The notes: generated by a model not told the origin, from the sequence alone. A stretch of 64,000 bases of DNA from an uncultured Dehalococcoidia bacterium (GCA_951813255.1 OX638353.1:744001-808000); one strand, 5' to 3'; shown: positions 42,396-52,252, counted from the first letter of the stretch. Translations and numbers: made by a program.

Positions 42396-44048
42396 TTACA
42401 CTTGCGCCCTCTTGCTATGCAAGCCCGTCGCGCCGCTGGGTCTTGGAGGGTCACGCTCCACGATTTGCGGGGTGCCGTCGGCCTCCACGCAACGCACTTC
42501 GAATGAGTGATCTCCTTCAGACAAGGGCCAGTTGTAACGCCAAATCACCCAAGTGGCCTCTGACAGTGGCCTGCGTAGCTGGGCCTCTCGCCAAGGACCT
42601 GCGCCATCGATTTGAACCTCCACCTTGGAGATCCCCCTCACCCCGGCAAAAGCAATTCCTCCAATAGGGACCAGCGTCTGGTCGCCCTCGGTGATGGTGG
42701 CTTCTACGGCGACAGTATCGATCACGGAGGTCGTTTTGATGCGAGCGACCTCATCCCAGTTGCGCTCCACCCAGTAGCCGGGCTTGTATTCCCCGATTAC
42801 CTCGATGCCGGTGATCCATTTAGGCTGCTTCATTCCGTAGCGGTCCGGCAACCAGATTCGCAGTGGGAAACCATGGTCAAAGGGTATGGGGCGCCCGTCC
42901 CAAGCGTAAGCGAGCATGATCCTTTCGTCATTGGCTATGAGGTCAAGGTCGACGGTCTCATAGAAGCCGTCTCCACTTGTTATGAAGAGGTAACGCGCAT
43001 CGGAGGTCGGCTTGACGTCGGCGAGTATGTCCTGAAGGCTGGCGCCCGTCCAGTGAGTGGTGCTGATGAGGGAGCCGCCGATACGGTTGGAAATGCAGGT
43101 GAGTGTGACGAACTCACTGCGAGGCTCGTAGAAGGCCATGATGTTGTCCAGGGTAAACGTCGTCGGAGTTTCCACCAACCCAGTGATGGGCAGGTTCCAG
43201 GATGCCCCATCGATCATGGTTGGCTGGGAGCGTATGAAGACTTTGTAGTGGTCTCTCACCGCAGTGTATTCGGGCCGGGTGCCTAGGGCGGGCTTGACCG
43301 GGTCGTCTTCGTTGGGCAGTTCAATCATTGGTCCGCTGCCGGGCATTTGGGTTTGCATCGAGGCCAGTTCATCCTCCCGCGCCCTGTTTTCTGAGGCCGA
43401 CAGGAGCTGCCCGATGCTAGCCCCAGCGACCGTAATCGTGGCAGCCGTTGCGCCCATGCGGATCAGAAACTGGCGCCGACCGAGCACCTGCACGGAAGCC
43501 GTCTCGTCCATGGCCACTTCAGGCATTGCGGCGCCGGGCTGGCGGCCTATGAGCACCCCAATCGCGGTCCTTACTGCGACCGCTCCCCATGTGAGGAACA
43601 GGAACAGAGTCCACATGAAAATCCAGACTGGATGAACCGATGACTGGGCGATGTTGGCGGTTATAAGGGCAATCGGTATTCCGGCGATGGCGCCGATCAC
43701 CAACCCCCGGAGTGGCCAGATGCCTAGGCGCTCCCAGCGGCCGACGAGGATGAAAACAACGATAGTAAACGCCATTCCACCGACAAGGAAAATCAGGATG
43801 GCTATCGCCTGCTCGGCCGTCTTGGCAGTATCGGCAACGCTGAGACCGAGGAACCTCAATACATCGATCATCAGGTCGATGCCGAATGTAATTACGGGTC
43901 CAGGCAGGATGCGGGCAATCCAGTCGAACACATCAAAGGGAGGAAAGGACAAGTGCAGCAACTTATCCGCTAGGTACATGATGGCAATCATCGGGGCGAG
44001 CAACAGGACACCAGCCAAGGCTCCCCAACCCAAGGCTCGGGGCTTCAT
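42396..44048 (-). CDS. Membrane-anchored sulfite-oxidase-type molybdopterin oxidoreductase
   Basis: A 550-residue protein. Residues 1-170 hold about four to five membrane helices. An internal RRQFLIRMGATAATITVAGA (191-210) looks like a twin-arginine signal embedded in the chain. The Mo-cofactor domain follows with the Mo-ligating Cys at C318 (FVTLTCISNRIGG), IPFDHGFPLRIWLPDRYGMK, and a C-terminal Ig-like dimerisation domain. The substrate side would be outside the membrane. AGGAGGAG precedes the ATG at 44046-44048; the longer frame to 44210 is rejected. Substrate may be sulfite or another oxyanion. Confidence 0.85.
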   Translation of the reverse strand: MKPRALGWGALAGVLLLAPMIAIMYLADKLLHLSFPPFDVFDWIARILPGPVITFGIDLMIDVLRFLGLSVADTAKTAEQAIAILIFLVGGMAFTIVVFILVGRWERLGIWPLRGLVIGAIAGIPIALITANIAQSSVHPVWIFMWTLFLFLTWGAVAVRTAIGVLIGRQPGAAMPEVAMDETASVQVLGRRQFLIRMGATAATITVAGASIGQLLSASENRAREDELASMQTQMPGSGPMIELPNEDDPVKPALGTRPEYTAVRDHYKVFIRSQPTMIDGASWNLPITGLVETPTTFTLDNIMAFYEPRSEFVTLTCISNRIGGSLISTTHWTGASLQDILADVKPTSDARYLFITSGDGFYETVDLDLIANDERIMLAYAWDGRPIPFDHGFPLRIWLPDRYGMKQPKWITGIEVIGEYKPGYWVERNWDEVARIKTTSVIDTVAVEATITEGDQTLVPIGGIAFAGVRGISKVEVQIDGAGPWREAQLRRPLSEATWVIWRYNWPLSEGDHSFEVRCVEADGTPQIVERDPPRPSGATGLHSKRAQV

Positions 44049-44337
44049 AACAGATCTCCTCCTGTTCCGATTATTGGGATCGAACCGCTTCTTTTGCGTC
44101 GAAAAAGCAAGCCTAGCTGTATGGCCTACCGTCTTAATGCTCCTGAGGACACGAGCAATGCAGCATGAGACATCAAGTCCCTGAGCAACTGGGAGAGTTG
44201 ACTGCGGCAATTGTAAACAGGGGCAAGGTAAGGGGCAAGCTGAGTGTATGACTGTGTCACTGAGGCACGTTGACGCTTATCTCAGCACCGCGATACACTG
44301 CGGCCAAGTAAGTCTGTTCACAGAGAGGTGGACTGAT

Positions 44338-45378
44338 ATGGGAGAGATTCTAGGAATTGGAGCAACCCACTATCCGCCGGGGTTGGTCCCTGAGGAATAC
44401 AAGCCTTGGCCTCTGGCTCGTATGCTGCACACCGACCCCCGCATCCCGGAGCACATGAAGGATGTCAACAACTGGCCTGAACCCATGCGGATGGAGTGGG
44501 GCGACGACGAAGGAATAAGCTCCCACAAGCCCCATCGCGCCCGCGTGTTCAAGGCCTTCCGCACCATCCGCGAGAAGATAGATGAGTTCAACCCCGACTT
44601 TGTGGTCATCATCGGTGATGACCAGTACGAGAACTTCAAGGAGGACATCATCCCTCCCTTCTGCGTGCTGGCCTATGATGAGATGCACGCTATACCCTTC
44701 CACCGGCTGGGCGACCGCCCCAACATCTGGGACGAGCCGAATGACAAGGTGTTCGAGTACAAGGGCTACCACATGGCTGGCCGTGCCTTGGCCCGTGGGC
44801 TGCTGAAAGAGGGCATCGACATGTCCTATGCCTACAAGCCCCTCCACGGCGATGGGCTCGGCCATGCCTTCGCCAACACCCTGCTGTATCTGGACTTGGA
44901 CCGCACGGGATTCAACTACCCGGTGCTGCCATTGGCCGTGAACTGCTACGGCAGTAACGTCATACGATACCGGGGCGGCGGAGCCCAGTTCGAGGCAGAG
45001 CCCGACCCGCCCTCTCCGTCACCCAAGCGCTGCTTCGAGATGGGTCAGGCTGTGGGCCGTGTGTTGAAGGATAGCCCGTGGCGCGTGTGTGTCATGGCAT
45101 CCTCCAGTTGGTCCCATGGCTTCCTCACTGAGAAGAACCACTTCATGTATCCCGACATCGAGGCCGACCGCGCCCGCCTCGCCGAGCTTGAGGCAGGAGA
45201 CCATGTGAAATGGCGCGATATCCCGCTGGAGGATTTCGAGGATGCGGGACATCAGGAGTTGTTGAACTGGGTGGTTCTCGCTGGCGCGATGCACGAGTTG
45301 GGCCAGAAGGCGGATGTGCTGGACTGGGTGGAGACTTGGTGCTACAACGCTGGCAAGTGCATGGCCATCTTCAAGTAG
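44338..45378 (+). CDS. LigB-type class III extradiol ring-cleavage dioxygenase
   Basis: A 346-residue protein of the LigB superfamily. GIGATHYPPGLV has the iron-ligating His, DFVVIIGDDQYENFKEDIIP holds the acid/base region, FNYPVLPLAVNCYG the central core, and ASSSWSHGFLTEKNHFMYPD the last His and Glu. It would open a catechol or related ring next to a hydroxyl group using Fe(II) and O2. The start at 44338 follows GAGAGGTGG; the longer frame starting at 44248 overlaps the upstream spacer. It is divergent from the membrane Mo gene and is followed by a strong terminator. Confidence 0.8.
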   Translation: MGEILGIGATHYPPGLVPEEYKPWPLARMLHTDPRIPEHMKDVNNWPEPMRMEWGDDEGISSHKPHRARVFKAFRTIREKIDEFNPDFVVIIGDDQYENFKEDIIPPFCVLAYDEMHAIPFHRLGDRPNIWDEPNDKVFEYKGYHMAGRALARGLLKEGIDMSYAYKPLHGDGLGHAFANTLLYLDLDRTGFNYPVLPLAVNCYGSNVIRYRGGGAQFEAEPDPPSPSPKRCFEMGQAVGRVLKDSPWRVCVMASSSWSHGFLTEKNHFMYPDIEADRARLAELEAGDHVKWRDIPLEDFEDAGHQELLNWVVLAGAMHELGQKADVLDWVETWCYNAGKCMAIFK

Positions 45379-45399
45379 GCCGATTCCCCTGCGATAGCC

Positions 45400-45438
45400 G
45401 AGCCCGCGCTTTCAAGTAAGAGCGCGGGCTCTTCTTTT
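45400..45438 (+). terminator. Rho-independent terminator after the LigB gene
   Basis: GAGCCCGCGCT (45400-45410), a 10-nt loop, AGCGCGGGCTC (45421-45431) and then TTCTTTT. The 11-bp stem is perfect. It starts 21 bp after the LigB stop. Confidence 0.92.
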
Positions 45439-45495
45439 GACCTTGAAATTGATACAGCCCTCGCCCGAACTAGAGGCCGGAATTAGAGGCTGGAA

Positions 45496-46452
45496 CTAGG
45501 GATTGTTCTCCGGTTGCTCGGGCATGTTTCGAATGATGTCTTCCAGCGTCCTGTCCAGTGCCGGGGGCAGGTCCACTGGCTCTTCAAACCGCAAGGGCTT
45601 GTAGTCATTCAGCGCCCGGTCGATGATCTGCTTGGCGCTGCGGTCCGATGCCCCGATCCGGTCCAGCGTCTCCTGCAGCTTGCGGGACTCGCTTTCGCCT
45701 AGGGACTCCAGTTCGCTGAGGTCCATGCTCAGACCGAACATGGCCTTGAGGCGGCGCATGATGTCGTAGAAAGCGCGGTGATCCCGCTGTATGCCCACCT
45801 GCTCATTACCGCGCGTCAGGAAGGGGTACATGGGCGCCATGGCCCCCATGCGCACCATCTCAACGCCGGGATGGTGGTAATGTGCCATGGTCACCAGTGC
45901 CATCCCAATGGTGGGCCCTGCCCTGCGTTCGCTGCCGTAGTGGGAAAAGCCGATGCCCAGCTTCTCCAGTTCCTCCCGCATCTCGGGGATGCTGAAGACG
46001 CAGTTGACGTTGCGCTCCAGTTCAGGTGGGGCTGGCCCGTTGTAGCCTTCCACCGATGCAGTGCGCTCTATGCCCAACTCCTTAATGGCTTCGAAGAAGG
46101 CTTGTCCGTAGATGTCGATGCGTTGCCACGGCTCCTCGCCACGGAAGAGAATCAGACCGTCGCCAGCATCGTAGAAGGCATTCTCGCGGTGCATGTCAGA
46201 AGTGGGCAGGCCGTCCTTGAAGGAGACCCGTGGTCGAAAGGCGTCGTGCGTACCCGCAACTTGGAACGGGTAGCACATCAGGTTGACATATTCGCTCATC
46301 TCGCCGATCTTCCGGGCGTTCAGCTTCTCAATCAGGTAGCGAGGCAGGCCGCTGGAAATGTCCCCTCCATCCGACCATTGCCTCCGCCAGCCAGCGATCA
46401 TGTGCTTGGCATCGGGTTTCTCCCAGAAGCTGACCAGTGGGTCGTCAGCCAT
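45496..46452 (-). CDS. PAC2 (proteasome assembly chaperone) family protein
   Basis: A 318-residue PAC2-family protein: MIAGWRRQWSDGGDISSGLP then RYLIEKLNARKIGEM at the N-terminus, NCVFSIPEMREELEKLGIGF in the middle, and a C-terminal helical part. The family is ATP-grasp-associated and widespread in actinobacteria and chloroflexi; its exact role in bacteria is not settled. It follows the sulfite-oxidase gene after 30 bp on the same strand. Confidence 0.75.
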   Translation of the reverse strand: MADDPLVSFWEKPDAKHMIAGWRRQWSDGGDISSGLPRYLIEKLNARKIGEMSEYVNLMCYPFQVAGTHDAFRPRVSFKDGLPTSDMHRENAFYDAGDGLILFRGEEPWQRIDIYGQAFFEAIKELGIERTASVEGYNGPAPPELERNVNCVFSIPEMREELEKLGIGFSHYGSERRAGPTIGMALVTMAHYHHPGVEMVRMGAMAPMYPFLTRGNEQVGIQRDHRAFYDIMRRLKAMFGLSMDLSELESLGESESRKLQETLDRIGASDRSAKQIIDRALNDYKPLRFEEPVDLPPALDRTLEDIIRNMPEQPENNP

Positions 46453-46482
46453 GATGCATTGCTCCCGTTGAGAGGGACCTCA

Positions 46483-47592
46483 TCAGTTGCCCACCTCAAC
46501 CTGGAATGGGAATACCATATTGTTGCCGTAGCCACGGCCGTCCCACTTGTTCGGAAACTCCAACGGCTGGGTCTCTCCGCGGTTATTGGTGGCACGTGAC
46601 ATCAGGGTGTAGCTGCCGGATCCAGGAGGTTGCCAGTCGTGCTCCCAGCGGTACCAGGAGTACCCCGAGCGTGGCATCAGGCGGTCCACCGGCTCCCAGG
46701 TAGCACCACCGTCGGTGCTGATCTGCACACCGGCGATGTCATCTTCACCCGACCACGCCGCTCCGGCTATGGTATAACCAGTGCCTCGCACCAATTCCCC
46801 AGGCGCCGGGTGCGTGATGATGGATTTGACCTTCATGCGGGTGTGGTATGTGTAGTAGTTCTCGGCCCCAGGGCCGTTCATCGTCATGTACCGTTCCATC
46901 TGATAGAAGCCCTTGAACTCGTGGTCCAGCAAATGAATTCCCACAAGCCACTTGATGGAAGTCATGCCGTACCAGCCGGGAACAACGAGCCGCAGAGGAT
47001 GTCCATGTATGGGAGGCAGCGCCTCACCGTTCATCTCGTATGCAAGCAGGGTGTCGGGATGCAGCGCCTTTTCGAGGGCAAGGCTGCGCTCGTAGGTCAC
47101 GTCCGGAGGGTCGCCTACCGTCTCGTCCGGCCCGTGGTCCGCTCCCTCGAATAGCACTTCAACCGCCGAGCCCGTCACGCCAGCCATCTCCAGCACGTCC
47201 CGGACCGACACCCCAGCCCATTCGGCATTCCCCATGATCCCGTGACCCTTAATTTGCTCCATCACCGAGCTGGTCCGGGTAGATGCGGCCCAGTATTCAG
47301 GCACCGGGCTATTGCCACAGCACTCAAAGGTGACTTGGAACCGCTTTTGAGGCAGGCCTCTGATATCGTCCATGGAGAGGCTCAGGCTTCGCTGCACCTC
47401 ACCGTCAACTGCCAGCCGGTAGGTGGCAGCATCAATTTGAGGATAGTCCCCCCAGTGATTGCGCACATAGAAGAGGTCGTTCGGAGTGACAGCCTCCTGC
47501 AGGGCGGCCGGAGGCGCGGCCCAAGTACGCTCCCCTGCGTTAGTAGGTATCAACTGGGGAGTCGCCAGTGTGCGTGTCTGTTGAAGGGTCAT
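46483..47592 (-). CDS. Soluble sulfite-oxidase-type molybdopterin oxidoreductase
   Basis: A 369-residue cytoplasmic Mo-cofactor protein. The Mo ligand is Cys91 in RFQVTFECCGNSPVPEYW; GNAEWAGVSVRDVLEMAGV, PIHGHPLRLVVPGWYGM, SIKWLVGIHLLDHEFKGFYQ and the C-terminal WSGEDDIAGVQISTDGGATW dimerisation domain are all family hallmarks. No signal peptide or membrane segment. GGAGGG sits 4 nt before the ATG at 47590-47592. It is a second copy of the fold found in the membrane enzyme at 42.4-44.0 kb. A cytochrome partner is not encoded here. Confidence 0.88.
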   Translation of the reverse strand: MTLQQTRTLATPQLIPTNAGERTWAAPPAALQEAVTPNDLFYVRNHWGDYPQIDAATYRLAVDGEVQRSLSLSMDDIRGLPQKRFQVTFECCGNSPVPEYWAASTRTSSVMEQIKGHGIMGNAEWAGVSVRDVLEMAGVTGSAVEVLFEGADHGPDETVGDPPDVTYERSLALEKALHPDTLLAYEMNGEALPPIHGHPLRLVVPGWYGMTSIKWLVGIHLLDHEFKGFYQMERYMTMNGPGAENYYTYHTRMKVKSIITHPAPGELVRGTGYTIAGAAWSGEDDIAGVQISTDGGATWEPVDRLMPRSGYSWYRWEHDWQPPGSGSYTLMSRATNNRGETQPLEFPNKWDGRGYGNNMVFPFQVEVGN

Positions 47593-47639
47593 GTATCCCT
47601 CCGTATTTGTGCCCGGCCATGGGTTGCGGCCTAGGCGCG

Positions 47640-48005
47640 TTACTCCAGGAAGTTGGTCTCCAACTCCGCTGCTGGGTAGGTCACCATTAACCGCACCGGG
47701 ATCCACAGCTTGTTGACCAGCTTGTGAGGCGTGCCCGGCGGGGCCAATAGCGTGTTGCCTGGGCGCACGGTACGCAATTCGTCGTCGATGATCATCTGTA
47801 TCGCACCCGACATAACCATCACTGCCAAGTCCACCGGGTGAGTGTGCAGGCTGCCCTCCCAGCCAGGGGATATCTCCACTTCCTTGATGGTCAGTGAAGA
47901 CGCTCCGTATTCCGCTGAAACGAGGGCACGCTCGCGCAGATGGGACGAAACCGTCTCGTTGCGTATGGTGCTATGTTCAATGATCGGCATGATGGGTTGG
48001 CGCAT
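47640..48005 (-). CDS. Small cupin-domain protein
   Basis: A 121-residue single-cupin protein. Metal motif 1 is the GWEGSLHTHPVDLAVMVMSG block (H-x-H), and motif 2 is RPGNTLLAPPGTPHKLVNK. It may be a metal-dependent isomerase, dioxygenase or sensor. Start uncertain (48005 or 47990). It is the first gene in a minus-strand run with the soluble Mo enzyme and the PAC2 gene. Confidence 0.75.
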   Translation of the reverse strand: MRQPIMPIIEHSTIRNETVSSHLRERALVSAEYGASSLTIKEVEISPGWEGSLHTHPVDLAVMVMSGAIQMIIDDELRTVRPGNTLLAPPGTPHKLVNKLWIPVRLMVTYPAAELETNFLE

Positions 48006-48107
48006 ACCTTAACACTAGGATGCCCCGAAGACAACGCGCACCACCCTCCCCTCTTTCTTCAGAGGCGAGCGCGGACGACGTGCGCAAGGTGTCCGTACTT
48101 CGATCAG

Positions 48108-49052
48108 CTAGTTGTCAGCCGCCACTGTCTGCCCTGCGAAGGCAGCCTTCAACGCGTCGCAAGCCTGCGCCACCGCCTTGGCGCCATCATCAATGATGTC
48201 CGGCAGGGCATAGAAAAGGTGTATCTGGCCGTCGTACCGGGTGCACACCGTGGGCACGCCGGCTGCCTGCAAACGGGCCGCATAGGCTTCGCCCTCATCT
48301 CGCAGCGGATCATATTCAGCGGTGATCACCATGGCTGGGGGAAGCCCACTCAGGTCGCTCGCCTTCATCGGGGCAGCGTACGGGTTCTCGGCGTCGCTGT
48401 CCTGGGCCATATAGTGGTCCCAGTACCAAGCCATTCCCAAGTGCGTCAGGCCATACCCGTCGGCATTGCTGGAGTAGGAGCCGGTGTTGAAGTTGCGTTC
48501 CGTCACCGGGTACACCATCAGTTGGTACACGATGGCGGGACCGCCCCTGTCCCGGGCCATCAACGGCACCACCGCCGCAAGGTTTCCTCCCGCACTCTCG
48601 CCCCCGACGGCCAGACGTGTGCTGTCCGCGTTCAGGGACGCCGCATTCTCCGCTGCCCAGCGGGTGGCCGCATAGCTGTCTTCCGCCGCAGCGGGGAACT
48701 TGTGCTCAGGAGCCAACCGGTAGTCCACCGACACCACCACTGCACCGCTGCCCACGCACATACGTCTGCAGGTTCCGTCCACAGAGTCCCGGCTGCCAAC
48801 TACCCAACCGCCTCCGTGGTACCACACCAAAATCGGAAATGGCCCTTGACCCTCAGGCGTGTAGATACGCACCGGAACGCCTCCCGCTGGCCCCGGCACA
48901 TCACGGTCCTCTACCTTGGCAACCTCTGGTCCCGGGTCGGGCGGTGTAGCCGAGTTGGTGCGAGCAAATTCCGGCGTCTGCTCATGGCGCGGGGGCAATC
49001 CCATCTCCGCCATCTTCTCCAGAACGGCCTTGGCTTGGGGGTGCAGTGGCAT
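48108..49052 (-). CDS. Alpha/beta-hydrolase, hormone-sensitive-lipase-type esterase
   Basis: A 314-residue HSL-family carboxylesterase. The oxyanion motif is HGGGW (79-83), the nucleophile S153 lies in GGESAGGN, the acid is in ITAEYDPLRDEGE, and His in YDGQIHLFYALPD. It hydrolyses short acyl esters. AGGAGG precedes the ATG at 49050-49052. Confidence 0.9.
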   Translation of the reverse strand: MPLHPQAKAVLEKMAEMGLPPRHEQTPEFARTNSATPPDPGPEVAKVEDRDVPGPAGGVPVRIYTPEGQGPFPILVWYHGGGWVVGSRDSVDGTCRRMCVGSGAVVVSVDYRLAPEHKFPAAAEDSYAATRWAAENAASLNADSTRLAVGGESAGGNLAAVVPLMARDRGGPAIVYQLMVYPVTERNFNTGSYSSNADGYGLTHLGMAWYWDHYMAQDSDAENPYAAPMKASDLSGLPPAMVITAEYDPLRDEGEAYAARLQAAGVPTVCTRYDGQIHLFYALPDIIDDGAKAVAQACDALKAAFAGQTVAADN

Positions 49053-49194
49053 GTCAGTCCTCCTACACGCGGCGCTGCCGCCACCGTATCGCCGTACGGC
49101 AGAAGGTGTCAAGACCGCGGTGTCATGGTGCACATAACCTTTGGAACACGCATCCGGTCCAGTGCGGCTTGAGACAGAGGCCAGGACCGTACTA

Positions 49195-49566
49195 CTAGTG
49201 CGAGAGCTTGAGTTCCGCGAGTTTAAAGGCTTCGATCAACCCTCTGGCGTCATCAATTCCGTACCGTACCTGGGTTGAGGAGTGCTCTTCTTCATAGAAG
49301 TTCACATGAAGGTTCTCAATCAAGCCGAATAGTCTGTTGTACTGCCGTGGGTCTTCTGTAAGCTCGATCAGACGGCCCGCATTCTTGCGTATATCTTGGT
49401 GCGACCCGTGGGGCCACCCATGCTCCCCTGCTATTGCCTTCGTATAGTGGGCCACAGCCCCCCACGCCTTCTCGGACGCTTGAAGCAGGTCCCCCTTCTC
49501 GAACTCAACCTCAGCGTGCTCCAGGAATAAGTCGCTGATTTCGCGGTGTCTTTCCGATGTTGCCAT
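49195..49566 (-). CDS. PaREP1/HEPN-like helical protein
   Basis: A 123-residue all-helical protein: EVEFEKGDLLQASEKAWGAV then AHYTKAIAGEHGWPHGSHQD, which resembles PaREP1 and HEPN-type domains. HEPN proteins often act with nucleotidyltransferases in toxin-antitoxin pairs, but no partner is adjacent, so this is a weak assignment. Confidence 0.55.
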   Translation of the reverse strand: MATSERHREISDLFLEHAEVEFEKGDLLQASEKAWGAVAHYTKAIAGEHGWPHGSHQDIRKNAGRLIELTEDPRQYNRLFGLIENLHVNFYEEEHSSTQVRYGIDDARGLIEAFKLAELKLSH

Positions 49567-49741
49567 TGATCGTTGACCTTGCTACTAAAGACTCAGTGGT
49601 AGGGCCTCAAGTTTAACACTGTCTTGCAATAGACCAGGAATCCCCGTCATTGCGCCAAAGTTCGATGCGCGATAATATCGACGCGCGACAGCAGCCCTAG
49701 AGCCGACTTTTTCGCCCTGCGCCAATGATAAGGAGGGCCGT

Positions 49742-51157
49742 ATGGCCGATGCCGAACTCGCTTTCGCCCCAGCTTCCCGTCTGATGGAGATGATGGATGC
49801 TGGCGAGGTCTCATCGGTCGAGTTGACCGAGATGTTCCTCAGCCGCATCGAAGAATTCAATCCCCGCCTGAACGCCTACCTTACCGTATCCGGCGCTGAG
49901 GCCATGGCCCAAGCTAGGGAGGCCGATGCTGCCAGGGCCCGTGGCGAGCGCGCTCCCCTTCTGGGTCTGCCCACCTCCATAAAGGACTTGGAGGCGACCA
50001 AGGGCATCCGCTCCACCATGGGCTCCCTCGTCTTCACCGACATGGTGCCCGACCGCGACTCCGTGCTTGTGGAAAGGGTAAAGAACGCCGGCGCCGTCAT
50101 CCTTGGCAAGACCAACACCCCCGAATTCGGGCTTCTCGGCGTCACCCAGAACCGGCTCGGCGACCCCTGCTGCAACCCTTGGGACCCCACTCGCACCAGC
50201 GGTGGCTCCAGTGGTGGCGCTGCTGCAGCTGTGATTGCCGGCCTGTCCTCTGTGGCCCCCGGCACCGATGGCGGAGGCTCCGTTCGACTCCCCAGTAGCT
50301 TCTGCGGACTTTACGGCCTCAAGCCCACCTTGGGTCGTGTGCCACGGGCTGGCGGGTTCGGGAAGCCATCGCCCAACCTCACATCGCAGGCTGGACCCAT
50401 GGCCCGCACGGTGCAGGATGCCGCCCTGCTCCTGCAGGTCATCGCTGGACACGACTCCCGCGATCCCAGTTCCCTGCGCTCCCCGCTTCCTGATTACTCA
50501 GCTGGTCTGGGCCAGTCCATACAGGGGCTCCGCATAGCTTGGAGTGCCGACCTTGGCTATTGTCCCGTGGACCCTGAAGTGCTGGAAAGCACAGCGGCTG
50601 CCGCCCAGATGTTCCAGGAGTTCGGCTGCGTGGTCGAGGAGACGGACTTCGCCTTGGACAACCCGCTTCCTCCCTTCTACGACATCTTCTACTCCAACAA
50701 CTTTGCCAGTTGGGGGCATCTGCTCGACGAGAACCCCGATGGCCTCACCGATTACGGACGCACCTTCCTCGAGCACGGCGCCCACGCCACTGGAGTCGAC
50801 TTCGCCAAGGCCATCGCTGCGGTCGAGATAATGCGCGCGAGGCTGGCAGACTTGTTGGAACGCTATGACCTCCTGATGACTCCAACCGTTGCCGTCCCCG
50901 CCTTCCCTCATGGTCAGTTTCCACCCAAGATCGGCGACCGTGTAATGGAAGACGCTCGTCGCGGCTTCTCTCCATACACCCGTCCCTTCAACGTCATCGG
51001 CTCCCCCGCCGCCAGCATACCCTGCGGTATGTCCAGCGACGGCCTGCCCATCGGGCTCCACATAGTTGGACGTCATGAAGATGAAGCAACCGTACTCAAA
51101 GCATCCTCTGCCTTCGAACAGGCCCGCCCGTGGCCCCAGAGGCCTGCCGTTTCGTGA
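49742..51157 (+). CDS. Amidase signature family amidase
   Basis: A 471-residue amidase with the Ser-cisSer-Lys triad: K81 (LPTSIKDLEATKG), cis-Ser in RTSGGSSGGAAAAV (S156/S157) and the nucleophile S180 in APGTDGGGSVRLPS. Typical AS length. AAGGAGG precedes the ATG. It is the first gene of the co-directional C-rich block running to 56.45 kb. It would hydrolyse an amide to an acid and ammonia. Confidence 0.9.
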   Translation: MADAELAFAPASRLMEMMDAGEVSSVELTEMFLSRIEEFNPRLNAYLTVSGAEAMAQAREADAARARGERAPLLGLPTSIKDLEATKGIRSTMGSLVFTDMVPDRDSVLVERVKNAGAVILGKTNTPEFGLLGVTQNRLGDPCCNPWDPTRTSGGSSGGAAAAVIAGLSSVAPGTDGGGSVRLPSSFCGLYGLKPTLGRVPRAGGFGKPSPNLTSQAGPMARTVQDAALLLQVIAGHDSRDPSSLRSPLPDYSAGLGQSIQGLRIAWSADLGYCPVDPEVLESTAAAAQMFQEFGCVVEETDFALDNPLPPFYDIFYSNNFASWGHLLDENPDGLTDYGRTFLEHGAHATGVDFAKAIAAVEIMRARLADLLERYDLLMTPTVAVPAFPHGQFPPKIGDRVMEDARRGFSPYTRPFNVIGSPAASIPCGMSSDGLPIGLHIVGRHEDEATVLKASSAFEQARPWPQRPAVS

Positions 51158-51220
51158 AAGAACGCTTGGACGCATGACCCCTTCCCTGCATAGAGCGGGC
51201 TTGGACTTGGGAGCGCCTTC

Positions 51221-52252
51221 ATGGCTCTGAGCCTCACTGCCGCCTTCTCGGCCAACCCGAGGGCGCAAGCTCTTAAGGACGGCACCGTCAAGCCCGAAAA
51301 TATCGACTTGGGTTTTGTCACCCTGCCTCCAGGCGAACTTTTCTATCGCAACCTGGAATACGACGAGTTTGACGTCTCCGAGATGTCCATCTCCGAGACT
51401 CTTCTGGCCAGGGAGCGTGGGGACGGCACACGCTGGGACTGGAGCGCCCTCCCCGTCTTCCTCAGCAAAGCTTTCGTCTGGCTCGACCTCTATGTCAACA
51501 CCAACTCCGGCATCGAAACCCTCGGCGATCTGCGGGGCAAGCGCGTTGGCGTCCCCGACTACGATATGACGGCCGCTTTATGGATGCGCGCCACTATGAA
51601 GGAGCTTCACGGCATCGAAGCCTCGGACGTGGAGTGGTACAACGGCCGCTTGGCGGAGATGAGCCATGGCGGGGCCTTGGGCTTGGATCAGGACCCGCCG
51701 CCGGGGGTTTCCCTAAACTGGTTGACCCGTGAGCAGACGCTGGATACCATGCTGGATAGAGGCGAATTGGACGCAGCCTACGGCTTCCCTCGGGGCGGGG
51801 GCCCGGCCAACATGGGCGGCATCGACCGTTATGCAGGGACTCCCTTGGTGGGCAATCCCAATATAAGACCTCTCTTCCCCGATGGAGGCAGGGGAGTCAC
51901 CGCCGACTACTACCGCAGCACCGGCATCATACCGGTGAACCATTTGGTCATTGTGCAGAACCGGGTGCTCCGTGAGCATCCGTGGGCAGCCTTGGAGCTC
52001 TTTAAGGCATTCCAAGCCTCCAAACTCGCCGCCTATGATCAAGCCCGCCGTGCCCGGTCTGGCTACCTGCTGTTCGAGGGCGACGACTTCCGTGAGCAGG
52101 CTGAACTCTTCGGAGAGGACCCGTTTCCCCTAGGCATCAGGGCCAACCGCAACATGCTGGAAACCCTCATCGCAGGCTCCATGGAGCAGGGCCTCCTGAG
52201 GCATCCGGTGCAACTTGAGGAGGTGTTCTTCGAGACCACGCTGAACACCTAG
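51221..52252 (+). CDS. 4,5-dihydroxyphthalate-decarboxylase-like periplasmic-binding-fold protein
   Basis: A 343-residue protein with DVSEMSISETLLARERG, ALPVFLSKAFVWLDLYVNTN, LRGKRVGVPDYDMTAALWMR and PVNHLVIVQNRVLREHPWAA. This is the pattern shared by 4,5-dihydroxyphthalate decarboxylase (Pht5) and substrate-binding proteins. No signal peptide is seen, which favours the enzyme over a transport protein. It lies 63 bp after the amidase and 81 bp before a decarboxylase-type amidohydrolase. Substrate inferred only. Confidence 0.75.
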   Translation: MALSLTAAFSANPRAQALKDGTVKPENIDLGFVTLPPGELFYRNLEYDEFDVSEMSISETLLARERGDGTRWDWSALPVFLSKAFVWLDLYVNTNSGIETLGDLRGKRVGVPDYDMTAALWMRATMKELHGIEASDVEWYNGRLAEMSHGGALGLDQDPPPGVSLNWLTREQTLDTMLDRGELDAAYGFPRGGGPANMGGIDRYAGTPLVGNPNIRPLFPDGGRGVTADYYRSTGIIPVNHLVIVQNRVLREHPWAALELFKAFQASKLAAYDQARRARSGYLLFEGDDFREQAELFGEDPFPLGIRANRNMLETLIAGSMEQGLLRHPVQLEEVFFETTLNT

